A stretch of DNA of 64,000 nt from Kalmanozyma brasiliensis GHG001 (lineage: Eukaryota > Basidiomycota > Ustilaginomycetes > Ustilaginales), in assembly GCF_000497045.1 (NCBI RefSeq), contig NW_015961989.1:434001-498000 (forward strand), in the 5' to 3' direction. The notes beneath the pieces were generated by a model. That model had not been told where the DNA came from. It did not search any database and worked only from the letters and a program-made list of their open reading frames with translations. Shown here in pieces: positions 10,147 to 20,817 of the stretch. Within the stretch, counting starts at the first letter, position 1, and every line of letters starts with the position of its first letter. A program made the position numbers and the translations under genes.

Positions 10147-11784
10147 TCATGAAGAAGGTGGATCCGTGTCTAACCTGTGGGTGCGAGAAACGATGGGTTG
10201 CAGCTCGTGCGATTCGCCCGCGTCAGCCTGAGTGACGATAGGTGTCGGTGTGGTGGCGGTGCTGATTGCTGGTGCTGCGATTGGCTCTGCCTGTGAAGAC
10301 GCTTCTGCCGCAGATACCGGCGTCTCTGCCATCACCATCGCCGGCTGCTGCACCGCTTCTGCTTGCCCATTCGAGCCCACATCCTGTTGCTGCTGCTGCT
10401 GCTGCTCCCCCATACTCCCATTTACCGCCCGCAACGCCACCGTCTCGGCCCGCTCCACCTGCATCTCAGGTATAACCGCCTTCTGGCACACGGGACACCT
10501 CCCGCTGACCGTCGTCAACCACTGATCCACACAGCCCCGATGCATCACATGCCCACACTCCAACAAGCGCAGCGGCTCCGGTTCGGGCTCCTCGCCGGGC
10601 GAAGGCTCTTCGAAGTCGCAGAGGCAGATGGGGCATGTTGCGCGGTGGGCGGGGAGCGGGTGGAGGGGGTATTTGAGCCCCCGAGTGGTTTTTGGTGGGG
10701 AGATGGTGGATGGGGTTGAGGTGGTGGGGGTGGTTGGGGAAGGAATGGGGGACCTGCGTCGTCGAGGGACGAGAATCCGGGTGAGGCGGGTGACGCGATT
10801 GAGAGCGGGGAGGGTGGTTGTGATGGTCTCCTGCGTTGGACGTCGGGAGCCTAGGTCTGGTCGAGTGGGTGTTGTCTCGCCCTCGCTCGCCTGTTCTGCT
10901 GCATCGCGTTCGGTAGATTGTGGGATCGCCTCTCCCTGCTGCACCGCGGTCTCCTCCTCCGCCGGCGTATAGTAGACCAACTTGACCCGCTTATCCACCT
11001 CCTCCTGCCCGATCTTGCCCGTCTCGGGATTGATCTCCCGTCGCGCCCTCCCGTTCTGCAACCCCAGCGCGCGCAGCACCACCATCAACAGCGGTAACGC
11101 GCACACGATCAAGAAGGCCAGCACGGCGATCTCGAAAATGAAGATGTACACCACGATCAAGCTGGCCAGAGCACCCCAGAAGAGGGGCACAGCCTCCGCT
11201 GGTCGCTGAGAGCACTCCGTGCTGCTGTAGACGATAGCGTTTCCAACGAAAAAGATGACGAGGCTGGCGATCCCGAGGAGGGTGGAGAGCTTGCCCACTT
11301 TGACATCGAGGTACTCGGAGCCGAGAGGACGGTCGCGTTCGGCGATGGCGCGTTGTTCCGGCCCAGCATTGCGTCCAGCCCGCGTGCGATGTGGTGAGAG
11401 ACCCAAATAGAGCTCCACGGGGATATCGAGGGCGAGACGCACAATGTGCACGACGAGGTAGTTGAACAGCGATGCGGGGTTGCAGACCCGCCCGGTCTCG
11501 TGGGAGGGCGAGACGCGGTGTGAGCCAGGGAGCGAGAGGAGCGGGATAAAGGCGATGATTTGTGCGAAGGAGATGATGATGCGTGAAAGAAGGATGAGTC
11601 GGCGCCCGCGAGGAAGTTGCCGTACGCCGAGGTAGAGGGATGCTAGGAGGTTGCGACGTAGTGTCAGGGCTTCGGTGAAGGAGGAGGAGCTAGGTGCTGG
11701 TGCGGTTGCTGCTGTGGGGGTTGCGTTGATGACCGGAGCTGGCGCCGCCACGGCTGCTGCTGCTGGGTCGTTGTTCGTCGACAT
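10147..11784 (-). CDS. Multi-spanning membrane RING-H2 finger protein (putative E3 ubiquitin ligase)
   Basis: The product is 545 residues from the ATG at 11784 (MSTNND). The frame extends upstream to 11877, but the extra 31 residues look like leader. After an Ala/Pro-rich N-terminus come about four hydrophobic segments (reading LLSRIIISFAQIIAFIPLL, LFNYLVVHIVRLAL, LLGIASLVIFFVGNAIVY, and a long one around LASLIVVYIFIFEIAVLAF). A cytosolic Pro/Thr-rich linker leads to a RING-H2 finger near residues 384-435: CPIC, CGHVMHRGC and CPVC supply the eight zinc ligands. The tail contains a seven-Gln run. Four membrane spans plus a C-terminal RING-H2 is the layout of fungal membrane E3 ligases that act in the ER, Golgi or vacuolar system. 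The substrate cannot be read from sequence. Confidence 0.85.
   Translation of the reverse strand: MSTNNDPAAAAVAAPAPVINATPTAATAPAPSSSSFTEALTLRRNLLASLYLGVRQLPRGRRLILLSRIIISFAQIIAFIPLLSLPGSHRVSPSHETGRVCNPASLFNYLVVHIVRLALDIPVELYLGLSPHRTRAGRNAGPEQRAIAERDRPLGSEYLDVKVGKLSTLLGIASLVIFFVGNAIVYSSTECSQRPAEAVPLFWGALASLIVVYIFIFEIAVLAFLIVCALPLLMVVLRALGLQNGRARREINPETGKIGQEEVDKRVKLVYYTPAEEETAVQQGEAIPQSTERDAAEQASEGETTPTRPDLGSRRPTQETITTTLPALNRVTRLTRILVPRRRRSPIPSPTTPTTSTPSTISPPKTTRGLKYPLHPLPAHRATCPICLCDFEEPSPGEEPEPEPLRLLECGHVMHRGCVDQWLTTVSGRCPVCQKAVIPEMQVERAETVALRAVNGSMGEQQQQQQQDVGSNGQAEAVQQPAMVMAETPVSAAEASSQAEPIAAPAISTATTPTPIVTQADAGESHELQPIVSRTHRLDTDPPSS
10384..10404 (+). repeat. CTG/CAG trinucleotide run (polyglutamine on minus strand)
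   Basis: Seven triplets (CTG TTG CTG CTG CTG CTG CTG on plus) encode the glutamine run in the tail of the RING-H2 protein. A length-variable microsatellite is likely. Confidence 0.85.
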
Positions 11785-12370
11785 GCCTGCAAGCTCGAGG
11801 TCGACCGACCTGTATGATGACAAGATGGTTGTGAAGAAGCAGCAATCAAGGTTCGACCCAATGATGTGCGCTGTCACACGAGCTTGCCGTGCTGAATGCG
11901 GAGCTCGAATGCGAGTCCTCGCAACTTGGATGGTGTGATGGTCGAGACAGAGCCAGCTGCCGGACGAGCTGGATCAGAGTCGCACGTCCAGCACTTGAGT
12001 AACGTGTGGTGGTCGAGAGGAGTGTCGTCTGATGGTCAGCGCGCCTTGATGTCAAGGTGGAAGGCAAGCGGTTCTGGAAATAGAGCTCGGTGAGTCAAGA
12101 AGCAACGCAGCTTGGCGCGGCGTGTGGAGAAAGCCAGCCAACAGGATTAGACCCAAAAACCGCGCTGGGTTCAGGCACAGCCAGGGTCTGACATATGGCC
12201 GCGCCTCGGAACAAAAGAGCTGCCAAGAAACGCCAATTTTTACAGCGTCTCCTGCATAGAGGCTGTGCTACGTATAGCCCGATCCTTCGTCGAACAGCAT
12301 GCAGGCAGTCATACTTCAAACAGTCCATACAATCGTAGCAGCCTTATCAGATTACAAGCTACCCATGAGA
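11785..12370. other. Upstream region of RING gene and 3' region of Atg22-like gene
   Basis: About 590 bases between two minus-strand genes. It holds the RING gene promoter and 5' leader and the Atg22-like gene's terminator region. There is no supported coding frame. Confidence 0.45.
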
Positions 12371-14176
12371 CTAAGCGTTGTGACTTGACACTTGAGCGAC
12401 AGTTTGCGGTGTAACAATGTCGCTTTTGGCGAGACCTTTTTCCTCCGCCTCGCGCTGGATGAAGAGAGCCTGTTCAATCTTGCTCTTCTTGAGATCGAGT
12501 GGCCAGAGTAAGACGCAACTTGCCGCGCTGAGTGCGAGCAAGAAGTAGAACGGCGTGCTGGCGTTTCCAGTGTCGTCCGCGATGGCCTGTGTGATGAACG
12601 GGGCGATGAAGGACGAGCCCTTGCCCACAATCGAGAAGAGGCTGAAGAAGAGGAACTCTGTACCCTTCGGCGTCACCTCTGCGATCATCGTCTGCCCGTA
12701 AGCATACCACGGGCACACCACTAGGCCGTAGTATGCCTGATAAACATAGAACTCCCATTCGTTGTGGAACCCGAAGCGTTGAGTGAAGATGCCGATGAAA
12801 CCCCATACCTGGAGGAGCAGGGTGAAGAAGATGACGGCGCAGAACATTGTAAAGGTGGAGAGCTGGAATCGTTTTTGGATCAGCCAGAAGGTGTAGATGC
12901 CGACTGCCTGGGCTGCAATGCCGACGATGAGGAGGATGTTGGACGTCGTGGCCGAGTACGAGGTCGTTGCATATTGAAGGGTCGAGATGACGGTGACGGT
13001 GGTGTTGAGCGCGTCTGAGAAGAGGAAATAAAAGATGAGGTAGATGAGCGTCTGACGCAGATGTCGCAGATGCTTTGCTGCGAGAAAAGCCTGTTTGACG
13101 GCAGCAGTGAGGTAGTTGGTGCCCGGCGGGAGGGGCTGGCCAGGCCGCCAGCGCATGGCGAGGAAGTACGGGATCGAGCAGAGGATCTGCACTCCACCGC
13201 CGAAGGCAACGATAGCGGAGAGAGCCGTGGTGTTGGACTGCGTGTCACGATCAGCGTGAATGCCGTAGAGCATGCCCTGGATGACGGCAAGAACCACGAG
13301 CTCGCCGACGGAGCAGACGGTAAAGGCGATGTTGGAGATGCGATTGATGGCCATGGTCTCGAGCAGGCTGTACTTGTCCGCTGTCATGCGACCCTCGTCG
13401 TTCGTACCAGAAACAGACTCGGTGATGTTTTCGACGGCTGGAGTGGTCGCTTTGTCATCGACGTCCTTGGTCTCGGTTGTCGCAGCGATGTTCGAGTCCT
13501 CGATAAGCCTCTGGCGAGCTTCGCGCATGTGCGGCAGGTCTCTGGCAAGGCCCGGGAAGGCAGCCGTCCAGTAGGTCTGACAGAGCTGATACGCAATGAG
13601 ACCAACCATGTACATGCCCGTTGCGACCTGCCACTTTTCCGGTGTCGTGACACCAAGCCAGCCGAGACTGAGACCGATGGAAAGCGCGGTCGAAACGATC
13701 AGGATGAGGGGCCTGTTCTTGCCATAGTCCGCCGTGCTACCGATGGCGATGAAAAGTGCGGCCTGGATGGCGAACGAAATGCCGTTGCTCAGCAACACAA
13801 TGCTTTCGATCGTTCGCTCCTTGCCTGCGAAAAGCAGGCGGCACTCTGGCTGGTCATCGCCGCCACAGGTTCCGGCACCAAGGTTAGTCGCCTCCTGCGA
13901 CAAGAGGTTCTGAAACTGCGTCGGAGCAAAGTTGAACAGACTGAGACCACACTGGCCGACGTAGTAGAGGTAGTAGGTCCAGAGCTCTTTGCGACCAGTG
14001 ATGTATCGAGCATGGGTGGCGGTAGCATCTGAGCTGTTGGTAAGGAGGGCGGTCGCAAAGTTCTTGTTGGTGCTGACTTCGCTGATCGCGTCGGACTCGT
14101 GTTCGAGTGAAATTTGATCTCGCTCGTGCAAAGAGGGAGCGTGCGGCTCGGGCGCAGGCTTAACAGTGTCCGCCAT
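12371..14176 (-). CDS. Atg22-like major facilitator (vacuolar efflux transporter family)
   Basis: The product is 601 residues from the ATG at 14176 (MADTVKP). The frame runs further upstream, but those 43 residues are Ser/Cys-rich leader without a strong start. About 75 hydrophilic residues precede a long membrane region of roughly 11-12 segments. These include ELWTYYLYYVGQCGLSLFNFAP near the start, a luminal Cys-containing loop (GTCGGDDQPEC), ESIVLLSNGISFAIQAALF, and the later VCPWYAYGQTMIAEVTPKG followed by EFLFFSLFSIVGKGSSFIAPF. The WYAYGQTMIAEVTPKGxExxFFxLFxxxGKxSSxxxP stretch is the signature of the ATG22 family, which exports amino acids from the vacuole after autophagy. A large cytosolic loop (Asp/Glu/Thr-rich) splits the two halves, as in other fungal members. 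Smuts have several paralogues, so exact orthology to Atg22 is uncertain. Confidence 0.85.
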   Translation of the reverse strand: MADTVKPAPEPHAPSLHERDQISLEHESDAISEVSTNKNFATALLTNSSDATATHARYITGRKELWTYYLYYVGQCGLSLFNFAPTQFQNLLSQEATNLGAGTCGGDDQPECRLLFAGKERTIESIVLLSNGISFAIQAALFIAIGSTADYGKNRPLILIVSTALSIGLSLGWLGVTTPEKWQVATGMYMVGLIAYQLCQTYWTAAFPGLARDLPHMREARQRLIEDSNIAATTETKDVDDKATTPAVENITESVSGTNDEGRMTADKYSLLETMAINRISNIAFTVCSVGELVVLAVIQGMLYGIHADRDTQSNTTALSAIVAFGGGVQILCSIPYFLAMRWRPGQPLPPGTNYLTAAVKQAFLAAKHLRHLRQTLIYLIFYFLFSDALNTTVTVISTLQYATTSYSATTSNILLIVGIAAQAVGIYTFWLIQKRFQLSTFTMFCAVIFFTLLLQVWGFIGIFTQRFGFHNEWEFYVYQAYYGLVVCPWYAYGQTMIAEVTPKGTEFLFFSLFSIVGKGSSFIAPFITQAIADDTGNASTPFYFLLALSAASCVLLWPLDLKKSKIEQALFIQREAEEKGLAKSDIVTPQTVAQVSSHNA

Positions 14177-15206
14177 ACTGACAAGGGAGGACGAGGAGGG
14201 GGGAGAGCTGATGGTGAGAAGGCAAGGTGAGGCTTGAAGGAAGAGACAGGATTTTGAGCGGGATGCAGGTGCGAAAGAGACCCTTGGCATGCAGACACAA
14301 TGCATTCACAAACATCACATGGGAGCCGCTCCATCCCGCGGCGGATACCCCGTGTGGCGGCGGCAATACACGAGGCTCACGGAGGACCCTCTGCGGGACA
14401 AAACTTCTTGCGACGAGCAAACGCCGCATTTTCATCTTTGCCGTGACGGCGGCTTCGCGTGGGCAGAGCCGTCGGTCAGCGCGGCGGGCCCAAATTGGCA
14501 ACTTCATCAAGTGTTAGATCCCGTGCTCGACTGCTTTTCTACGGATCAAAAATCGCACAGAGCATCACCGCTGTTGACAATTCGCCGAGGCCAGCCACAG
14601 CTTTGTTTTTCCCCGCCTGCGGGTACACGGAATGATGCTGGAGGGACCGAGATTCGTGTGTGCTCAAGACCATGGACCGTGCTAGACCGGCGCCCGCGCC
14701 TGAGAGCAAAGACAGAGACGATCGCTGAGGCATGAGCAAGAGGCAGGAATTGCAGCAGTCCGCGCTACGGGCCGAGGCCAGAGGCGTGAGCGCTCGGTCT
14801 CCACGGCGTCTGCAGCAAAGCACACACAAACACACGCACGCACACGCGATTTTCAATTCATGCTCGAGATCGTCATCTTGTCTTGCCCAGTGCTCACAGA
14901 TCGTCTTTCTATCTGATCACCATCTCTACCTCACAAGATTGCTCTCCACCTCAGTTATATTGCCGCCCTAGGCTGGCAATCAGTATCCCTGCACTTCAGC
15001 AGGTTTGAACCTTGATCGTCACCGACGGCTTTCTGACGGCCTAAAAGCATCAGATCAGTCTCAGCAGCGACCACAAGCGAGCCGACAATCCACACGACCG
15101 TAAACTTCGGCCCCTTCATCTCGCCATCTGAACAAGGCCGTTTCATCTGTCTGCCAGCTTTGGTCCACAAGAAAGGAACACGGTCACGAATCGGAACCTC
15201 ATCACA
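14177..15206. promoter_or_regulatory. Divergent promoter region, Atg22-like gene / pal1
   Basis: About 1 kb between two genes transcribed away from each other. It contains a CA-rich microsatellite (14821-14848) and no supported coding frame. It must hold both promoters. I could not identify specific binding sites. Confidence 0.5.
14821..14848 (+). repeat. Imperfect CA dinucleotide repeat
   Basis: A run of alternating CA/CG with one AA interruption, typical of a simple-sequence microsatellite, inside the divergent promoter. Confidence 0.8.
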
Positions 15207-17702
15207 ATGGGTAAGTCGATTCAGCTCCGTCACATTCGATCCGCTCTCAACCCACCTTCCAGCTGCGTTCGAATCGGCTTCATTTGATAGTCAGGGAGAT
15301 TGCAGATGAGAGTGTTCACAGCAAGCGAGACAGGCAGAGAAGCGCATCGGCAGCGACAGGCTCTGCACAGACACGGTTGACAGCTACGGACATGACCCGA
15401 GTCAGGTGGCTCAACGCCTCAGTACGGCGTCAATGATTTGCGTTGCAGGTGGATGGCGGCAGGATCGGAGACAAGAGCTGCAGCGTGTCTGTCGTTGTTC
15501 CGGGCCCGATTGGTGGACTGAATAGATCTCGATACGAGCCGATACTCGAGAGGCAGATCAGTGGTGGCTGTTGATCTCATGCAAGCCAAGCATGCGTATG
15601 CAGTCTTAGGTTGGGCTCGGGTGCGGTCTGTCGGTTGGGTAGTTGCAGGCGTAGTCAGCGACTGTCTAGCCAGCTAAGCGCGCCACATCAGCGGCCTCGC
15701 CAAGGCGCACGACCCCTGTGCCTTTTTTCCAGCTCAAATTCCCTCTCTCGGATGCACGTCTCAGACATACACAGCTTTGCGAGAGCCGCACCCTGTCACT
15801 CTACGCGCTTCCCATTCTCGAAAAAAGGCCACAGCCCAGCACAGCACAATCCTCTCGATCGCCGCGCTAATTTCACTTGGTCGGGCCACAGAGAAAGATG
15901 CGCAGATAGCTCAGCTCGCCTTGACCTCTTTGGCTTCATCTTGTACCCCGCTTCGATCTTGCATCAGCATCATCATCTCTACCTGATCATACATCAGCTC
16001 TCTGAACATTGGCGTCTAACCACTGGCTTATTTTCATCATCTGACCAGCCTACCGCAATACCTCAAGGCAGGCCGTCCTCGACGCTCTCTCCGACGTCGT
16101 CACAGTCAACCCAAACGTGGAAACCGACCGAGCTCGATCTTCTCGACACGCTCACCACCCATCTTACGATCCAGAATCCTCCTACCACGGTCTCCAGCCT
16201 CTTCCTCACTCCGAGCCTCCGCCCATGGTTCCTGCCAAGAGCCCTTTCGAGGATCGCAGCCTCCCACCACCTCCTGAAGTGCCCTCCAAATCTGGAAACA
16301 CCATGGCTAGCAAATTTGCCAATGCTTTCCGCAAGCAGAGCGCCGACGACAAGGCAAAGAAGCGTGCAAAGGACAAGCGCTTGAACGACGAGATCAACAA
16401 GACCACAGCTAAAGCAAGCCGCATGGACATTATCGACCGTCTCGACTTGTCCGGGATCAATGGCTCCAGCAGTAAGTGCCCTCCGCCGTTTTGGTCGCTT
16501 CGTCAGCGCATCATCGTGCTCGATGCTGACCCCTCTAAAACTTTGCTTGTTCAATCGCTACAGTGTTCCACCACGACTCGCCGTACGACGCTTGTGCCCC
16601 TCACATGAACGCCGGCAAGCGAGCTCCCGTAGGTGCCTTTGACCCCAACGTGGACCCCATGACGGGTCTCCAACGCAACGCAGCAGGCGGCAAGCGCGGC
16701 TCTCGCGTTCCCGCTCAGGACGGCAGCCCTGTGGACGAGAAGAGCGGCGCCGTACGACCCGGTCTCAACGCAAAGGGTGGCCGCAGTCGTAGCTCCACAG
16801 CGCCCCTTGTCCCTTCCCTCTCGATGCACGCACAAGGATCCGCCACAGAACTTCCCCTCGACGAAGAGGTGGATGCCGACCGAGACGCGGATGCCGAGCG
16901 TGTCTGGCGAAGTCGACAGGGCTACCACACTCAGCCCTCCAACGTCCCGGAAAGCCGCTACGATGTTTCCAACCCCAATGCCGACGTATGGGGTGTCAGC
17001 GCCGAACCCTGGCAGGACTTTGCCCAGCCCAAAGCGCGCGTCCGTTCGACACTCAGCCCCTACTCTGCCGGCAACGGCGACGCCAGTGGCACCACCAGCG
17101 CTGCCAGCAGTGTCCTCGACATGGAAGCCATCATGACGGGCCAGAAGAAGCCATCGCGCCGTCAGGAGGAACTCGCCACCGGAAGCGCCAGCCCCTTCCC
17201 GGAGCCCAACTACGACGACCGCGCGCTTGCGGTTCCCTCGGACGGTCCCAAGCGCAACAAAAGTCTTATCAAACGCATCCGCAGCATGCGCGACAACCCC
17301 AACGTCCCTCCACCCGAGGACGGCGTCGAGATGGGCGTCCGTGGCAGCCGTCGTAGAGCAGCACACAAACATTCTCCCAGTACACCGCCTATGCGCACCG
17401 ATTCCGTAGCCGGCAGTGGAGCTTCCTCGTACGAAGCTCGTGCCGCTGCGGCTGACGCTGCCACCGGCGCCACCAGCGGCAGCTACAGCCGTCGCACCGG
17501 CCGAACGGTGGTGACGCCCAACGAGAGGGATGTCATCACGCCACGAGCGGGACGCGACGAGGACTCCTCCTACTTTCAAGGCCAGCAAGCCGGACGATCT
17601 CCGACGAACGAAGGCGGATTGACAAGGAGCGGTAGTTTGTTCGACAAGCTCAGACGTGGTCAGAAGCCCAAGTCGACGGAAAGGGCTGCTGCGTACACTT
17701 GA
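15207..17702 (+). CDS. pal1: Pal1 family cell-morphology protein (three exons)
   Basis: I propose exons 15207-15210, 16049-16471 and 16564-17702, giving 521 residues. Exon 1 is only ATGG, in good start context, directly followed by a GTAAGT donor. Intron 1 (838 nt) ends with a CTAAC branch site 28 nt before CAG. Joining restores the frame as M-A-Y-R-N-T. Intron 2 (92 nt, GTAAGT to CTACAG) joins exactly within the family signature, giving SGINGSS-MFHHDSPYDACAPH. The segment DIIDRLDLSGI followed by FHHDxPxDACxPH is diagnostic of Pal1 proteins, which in fission yeast localise to growing tips and in budding yeast to endocytic sites. A Lys-rich helix (KKRAKDKRLNDEINK) precedes the signature; the C-terminal two-thirds is Ser/Arg/Pro-rich and probably disordered. 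If exon 1 is wrong, in-frame ATGs at 16225 or 16303 would give shorter forms. Family assignment is firm; the first exon is inferred. Confidence 0.85.
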
Positions 17703-18367
17703 TGCAAGGACAAAAGGTTGCGAGCCTATGCTGTGTCTTTGGCCTTGTTCCCCAACTGGCCCGCTGTCTTTTTTTTCTGTAGTCTGGCACTCGCTCAAAT
17801 GGACTTTCTTTTCTGTACGCCCGGGCCCAAGCGCCTCCCTCACCAGCAGCGAAGAAGCTACCATCAAAGCAGTGTTCGATAGATGGCATGGAGACAAAGC
17901 CACTCATCCTACAGAGACGATGAAAGGCAGAAATGAAGGCCGAAAAGTGCATCTCCGAACGCGTCTATTTCAATTCTTGGAGAGGAGCTCGAAGGCGTTT
18001 GATCGGAGCGCTGGACGTCGACAAGCACTCAGATTCCCGGACTAAATTTTGGCAGAGATGGAGAAGCTTCAGGTCCAATAGCGCAGAGACGCCGATCCCA
18101 GAGTCGACATCGATGTCGTGAGGGAATCTGGACAGATGCTCGCCGATCTTCGCAGTTGTGGATATGCGGTTTGCGGTCGGTGGGTCCGATGGGCTTCTTC
18201 AAAGCTTTGTCCGTCTGACATCCGCATTTTAAGGATGGCATGAGCAAGAGTGACTCAGCAGAAGCATCGACGGACCATCTGGACAGCGATCAGGCCTGTG
18301 CGGCGCCGTTATTGGATGCTCCATCTGGACGCCTCCAACGGGCAACAGGTAGACAGTCTGAGCGGAG
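17703..18367. other. Intergenic, pal1 3' region
   Basis: Short frames only. A T-run (17769-17775) lies soon after the pal1 stop and may belong to its 3' end. I see no gene here. Confidence 0.45.
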
Positions 18368-19043
18368 TCATTGTATGCCAAGCACCTCGAAAAACCTTGG
18401 AGTCGATCCTATCAATATGCGTGCTGTCCTTTTGCTCAAACGCTCCGATTTCAGAACATGTAGAAAGCTTGCATGTCGTATACAGTAGCTTTGAGAGCCC
18501 GAATGAGCCGCCTGCAGCAGCCCTTTGCCCTGCTTTTGCATCCCAACCTTGAGATCGGGCGAGACTGTCCTCTCGCTGATGTTGTCTCTGAGCTATCGAA
18601 GCTCATCAGGCTTCTTCTTGTAGACCTCCCAAAAGGCAGCGTCGTACCAATCCATGAGCTCGAGAAGCAGCTCTGCGAGATCATCGACTCCGGGAAAAGG
18701 TTATCGGAGGACTTCTTCCTTGAACAGCGTCTTGCACGGCTCGGATGGTATTGCGGGAGCCCTTGGCCGTGGCTTCCTCGAACCTGGCGGAAGCAGACAT
18801 GTTGAAGGATGCCTCCAACTGTCGGCTACCGTTTTCCGTTCGGACAACTTATCACAAACGTCGTTCGTAGTGCCCTCCGCTTTCCGAGTCCAGGTTCACA
18901 ATTGGAGCGCCGTCAAAATCGTTCTCAACGTCGTCAACGTCGCCCTCTTCGTATTCCATCCCAAGAGTCGCAATCTCAACGATCTCAATGTCGTCAATGT
19001 GATCATCTCATTTCTGGCGGAGTAAGAGCAAAGGGGCGCCCAT
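18368..19043 (-). pseudogene. Possible decayed protein-coding gene
   Basis: Read on the minus strand, one frame from the ATG at 19043 gives a protein-like, very acidic sequence (for example VEIATLGMEYEEGDVDDVEND) broken by TGA at 19010-19008 and by TGA-TAA at 18854-18849. It continues through SARFEEATAKGSRNTIRAVQ to about 18697. There the protein-like reading moves to the neighbouring frame at a T4 run (18698-18695); three Ts instead of four would keep it continuous. The second part reads GVDDLAELLLELMDWYDA and EVYKKKPDELR, is broken by TAG at 18595-18593, then reads on to a TGA at 18370-18368. Coding-like composition across stops and one homopolymer shift suggests a gene in decay. I do not recognise the family. 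Alternatives are an undetected spliced gene, an assembly error, or chance. A 110-codon plus-strand frame overlaps (18473-18805) and cannot be fully excluded. Confidence 0.35.
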
Positions 19044-19568
19044 GAGATCCTCGCCGGACTCCCTGCGATGTCAATTCCGAGCAAAAGTGCAAGGTCTTCC
19101 ACGCCTGCGCACCTGCCGAGGGTGACAAATTTACGTGACCGCGACTGCTCGCCGCTGATTCATCACACTCTTGAGGCGTTGTCGGTTAGACGATCACAGT
19201 CACACATGATGTGTAGCGAGCAACAGTCAGCCCTCACTGCTTTAACGAAGCGCCGCTGTCGTGGGAACGAGTCAGCAGGACGCGATTGCTAAGCCGAGTA
19301 TCCTCATTGGCTAGGAGAGGTCAGCTGTCAGTCGCAGCGCACCAACGTAGAGACAATCAGCAAGATGATCCGAGCTCAAGTTACAAAGTGACTGACCTTG
19401 GAGCTCTTCATCGTCGCTTGCCGCTTGCCATGCGATGAATTCAGCCTTCTGCTGAAGAAGCACTGCTTCTCAACGCGCGGCGCGCGGGTAGCATCAAACA
19501 TATAAGAAGCAACGAGTCTCCCACCGCCCTGCTCGTCTCTTGTCGTATCTGTTTCTCTAACCACGACA
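19044..19568. promoter_or_regulatory. Upstream region of hemerythrin-domain gene
   Basis: About 520 bases with no supported frame. The last 80 bases before the start codon are pyrimidine-rich, as in many fungal 5' leaders. Confidence 0.4.
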
Positions 19569-20568
19569 ATGGCTACGCTTCCGCTGTTGTCTGTCCGAAC
19601 CATCACGCCTCTGCTACGCGCCTTCAGCATCGCTCCTACCATCGCTGCTCAGCTTGCATCTTCCCCGCGCACCTTTGCCACGATGACAGGTGGAATTCTA
19701 CTCGATGAGATCAAGGTGAGTCGTGGTGGTGTAGCTTCTGCCAGGCGTCTTGGGATTCAGGATTGGGGACGCTGAATCTTGTTCATTTGTACACTGCTGC
19801 CCCTTGCAATCACAGGTCGACCACGACAACATCCGAGACCTCCTCGAGCGCTTCAAGGACGCCCACTCCAAGAAGGACGAGGACCTTTGCGTTGCTAGTG
19901 AGCTGCCTTTCGTCATCTCGTCTCTTCATCCAGCATTCTGACGCTCACGTTTTGCGGACTCTCATCCTACTCGCCCTGCTCCTTTGCGCAGTCTCCAACA
20001 CGATCATCCGCGAGGCGGCCGTTCACTCGGACGCCGAGGAGCTCTCGATCTACAAGCTCATGGAGAAGCACGGCATGACGTCGGTCGCTGAAAAGGATCG
20101 CTCGGATCACCAAGAGGTCAAGCAGGCCATGGCTGAGGTGGATACCAGCACCCAGGCGCTCCACGCCGACGGGCTCGCTACGCACGCCAAACGTGTCGAA
20201 AAGGCTTGCAACCTCTTCCTCGAGCACGCCAAAGTAAGTTCCATCCGCTTAACCACCACAAATCAGCCTTTGACACACCTTGCTGACCTCGACTTGCTTT
20301 GGAGTAGGAAGAGGAGAACGACCAGCTGCCGCGTCTCTGCGCCGCCCTCGACGGTGACGACCAGGCCAAGGCGATCGACGATTTCCTCAAGGCGCGCAAG
20401 ATGGCCCCCACCCGTCCCCATCCTTCGGCCCCCCAGCACGGTGGAGCGACCCAGAAGGCTGCCGGCGCCGCCGCCAAGGCGGTGGATGAGCTGTCCAACG
20501 TGGGTCGCAAATTCGTTGATGTCAAATACCGACACAGCGACGGCTCGCCCTCTGGCACTTACACCTGA
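19569..20568 (+). CDS. Hemerythrin (HHE) domain protein, four exons, putative mitochondrial presequence
   Basis: The exons are 19569-19715, 19816-19897, 19992-20233 and 20308-20568, giving 243 residues. Each intron has a GTGAGT/GTGAGC/GTAAGT donor, a CTGA-type branch site and an AG acceptor, and all joins keep the frame. The first 38 residues are rich in Arg, Ser, Thr, Leu and Ala with no acidic residue, which fits a mitochondrial targeting peptide. A second in-frame ATG (19683, MTGGILL) could give a cytosolic form. The body has the iron-binding pattern of a four-helix hemerythrin: VDHDN, then HSDAEE, then DHQEV, then LEHAKEEE. Fungal HHE proteins bind a di-iron centre and have been linked to oxygen, NO or iron handling; the specific role here is unknown. 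The C-terminal 70 residues are Ala/Pro-rich and less conserved-looking. Confidence 0.88.
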
Positions 20569-20817
20569 GTCGAGCGCTCGTTCGTGGTCGCACCGATCCT
20601 CTGTTTGCAAGCGGCGTTGCTCGAACGTCATTCTTGAAGTTGACGTGAAGCAGCTGCGCGCTGTCTTTCTCTCACTCTCTCGCACCTGTCTCGCTCTCTC
20701 TGTGCTTCTTTCGCTTTCAGCCAATCCGTCATTCGCGCCCAATGCACTTGCATCATCCTCAATCGCACACAAAAGGAAGCTCGACTGCTGCATTCTGAGT
20801 TACACGCCTTGAGTGAA

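Noticed and set aside
16551..17903. 450-codon minus-strand frame opposite pal1
   Set aside because: No domain; the plus strand carries the Pal1 signature and correct splice joins.
18473..18805. 110-codon plus-strand frame with an ATG
   Set aside because: It overlaps the decayed minus-strand segment, has no recognised domain, and the minus-strand reading looks more protein-like; kept only as an alternative.
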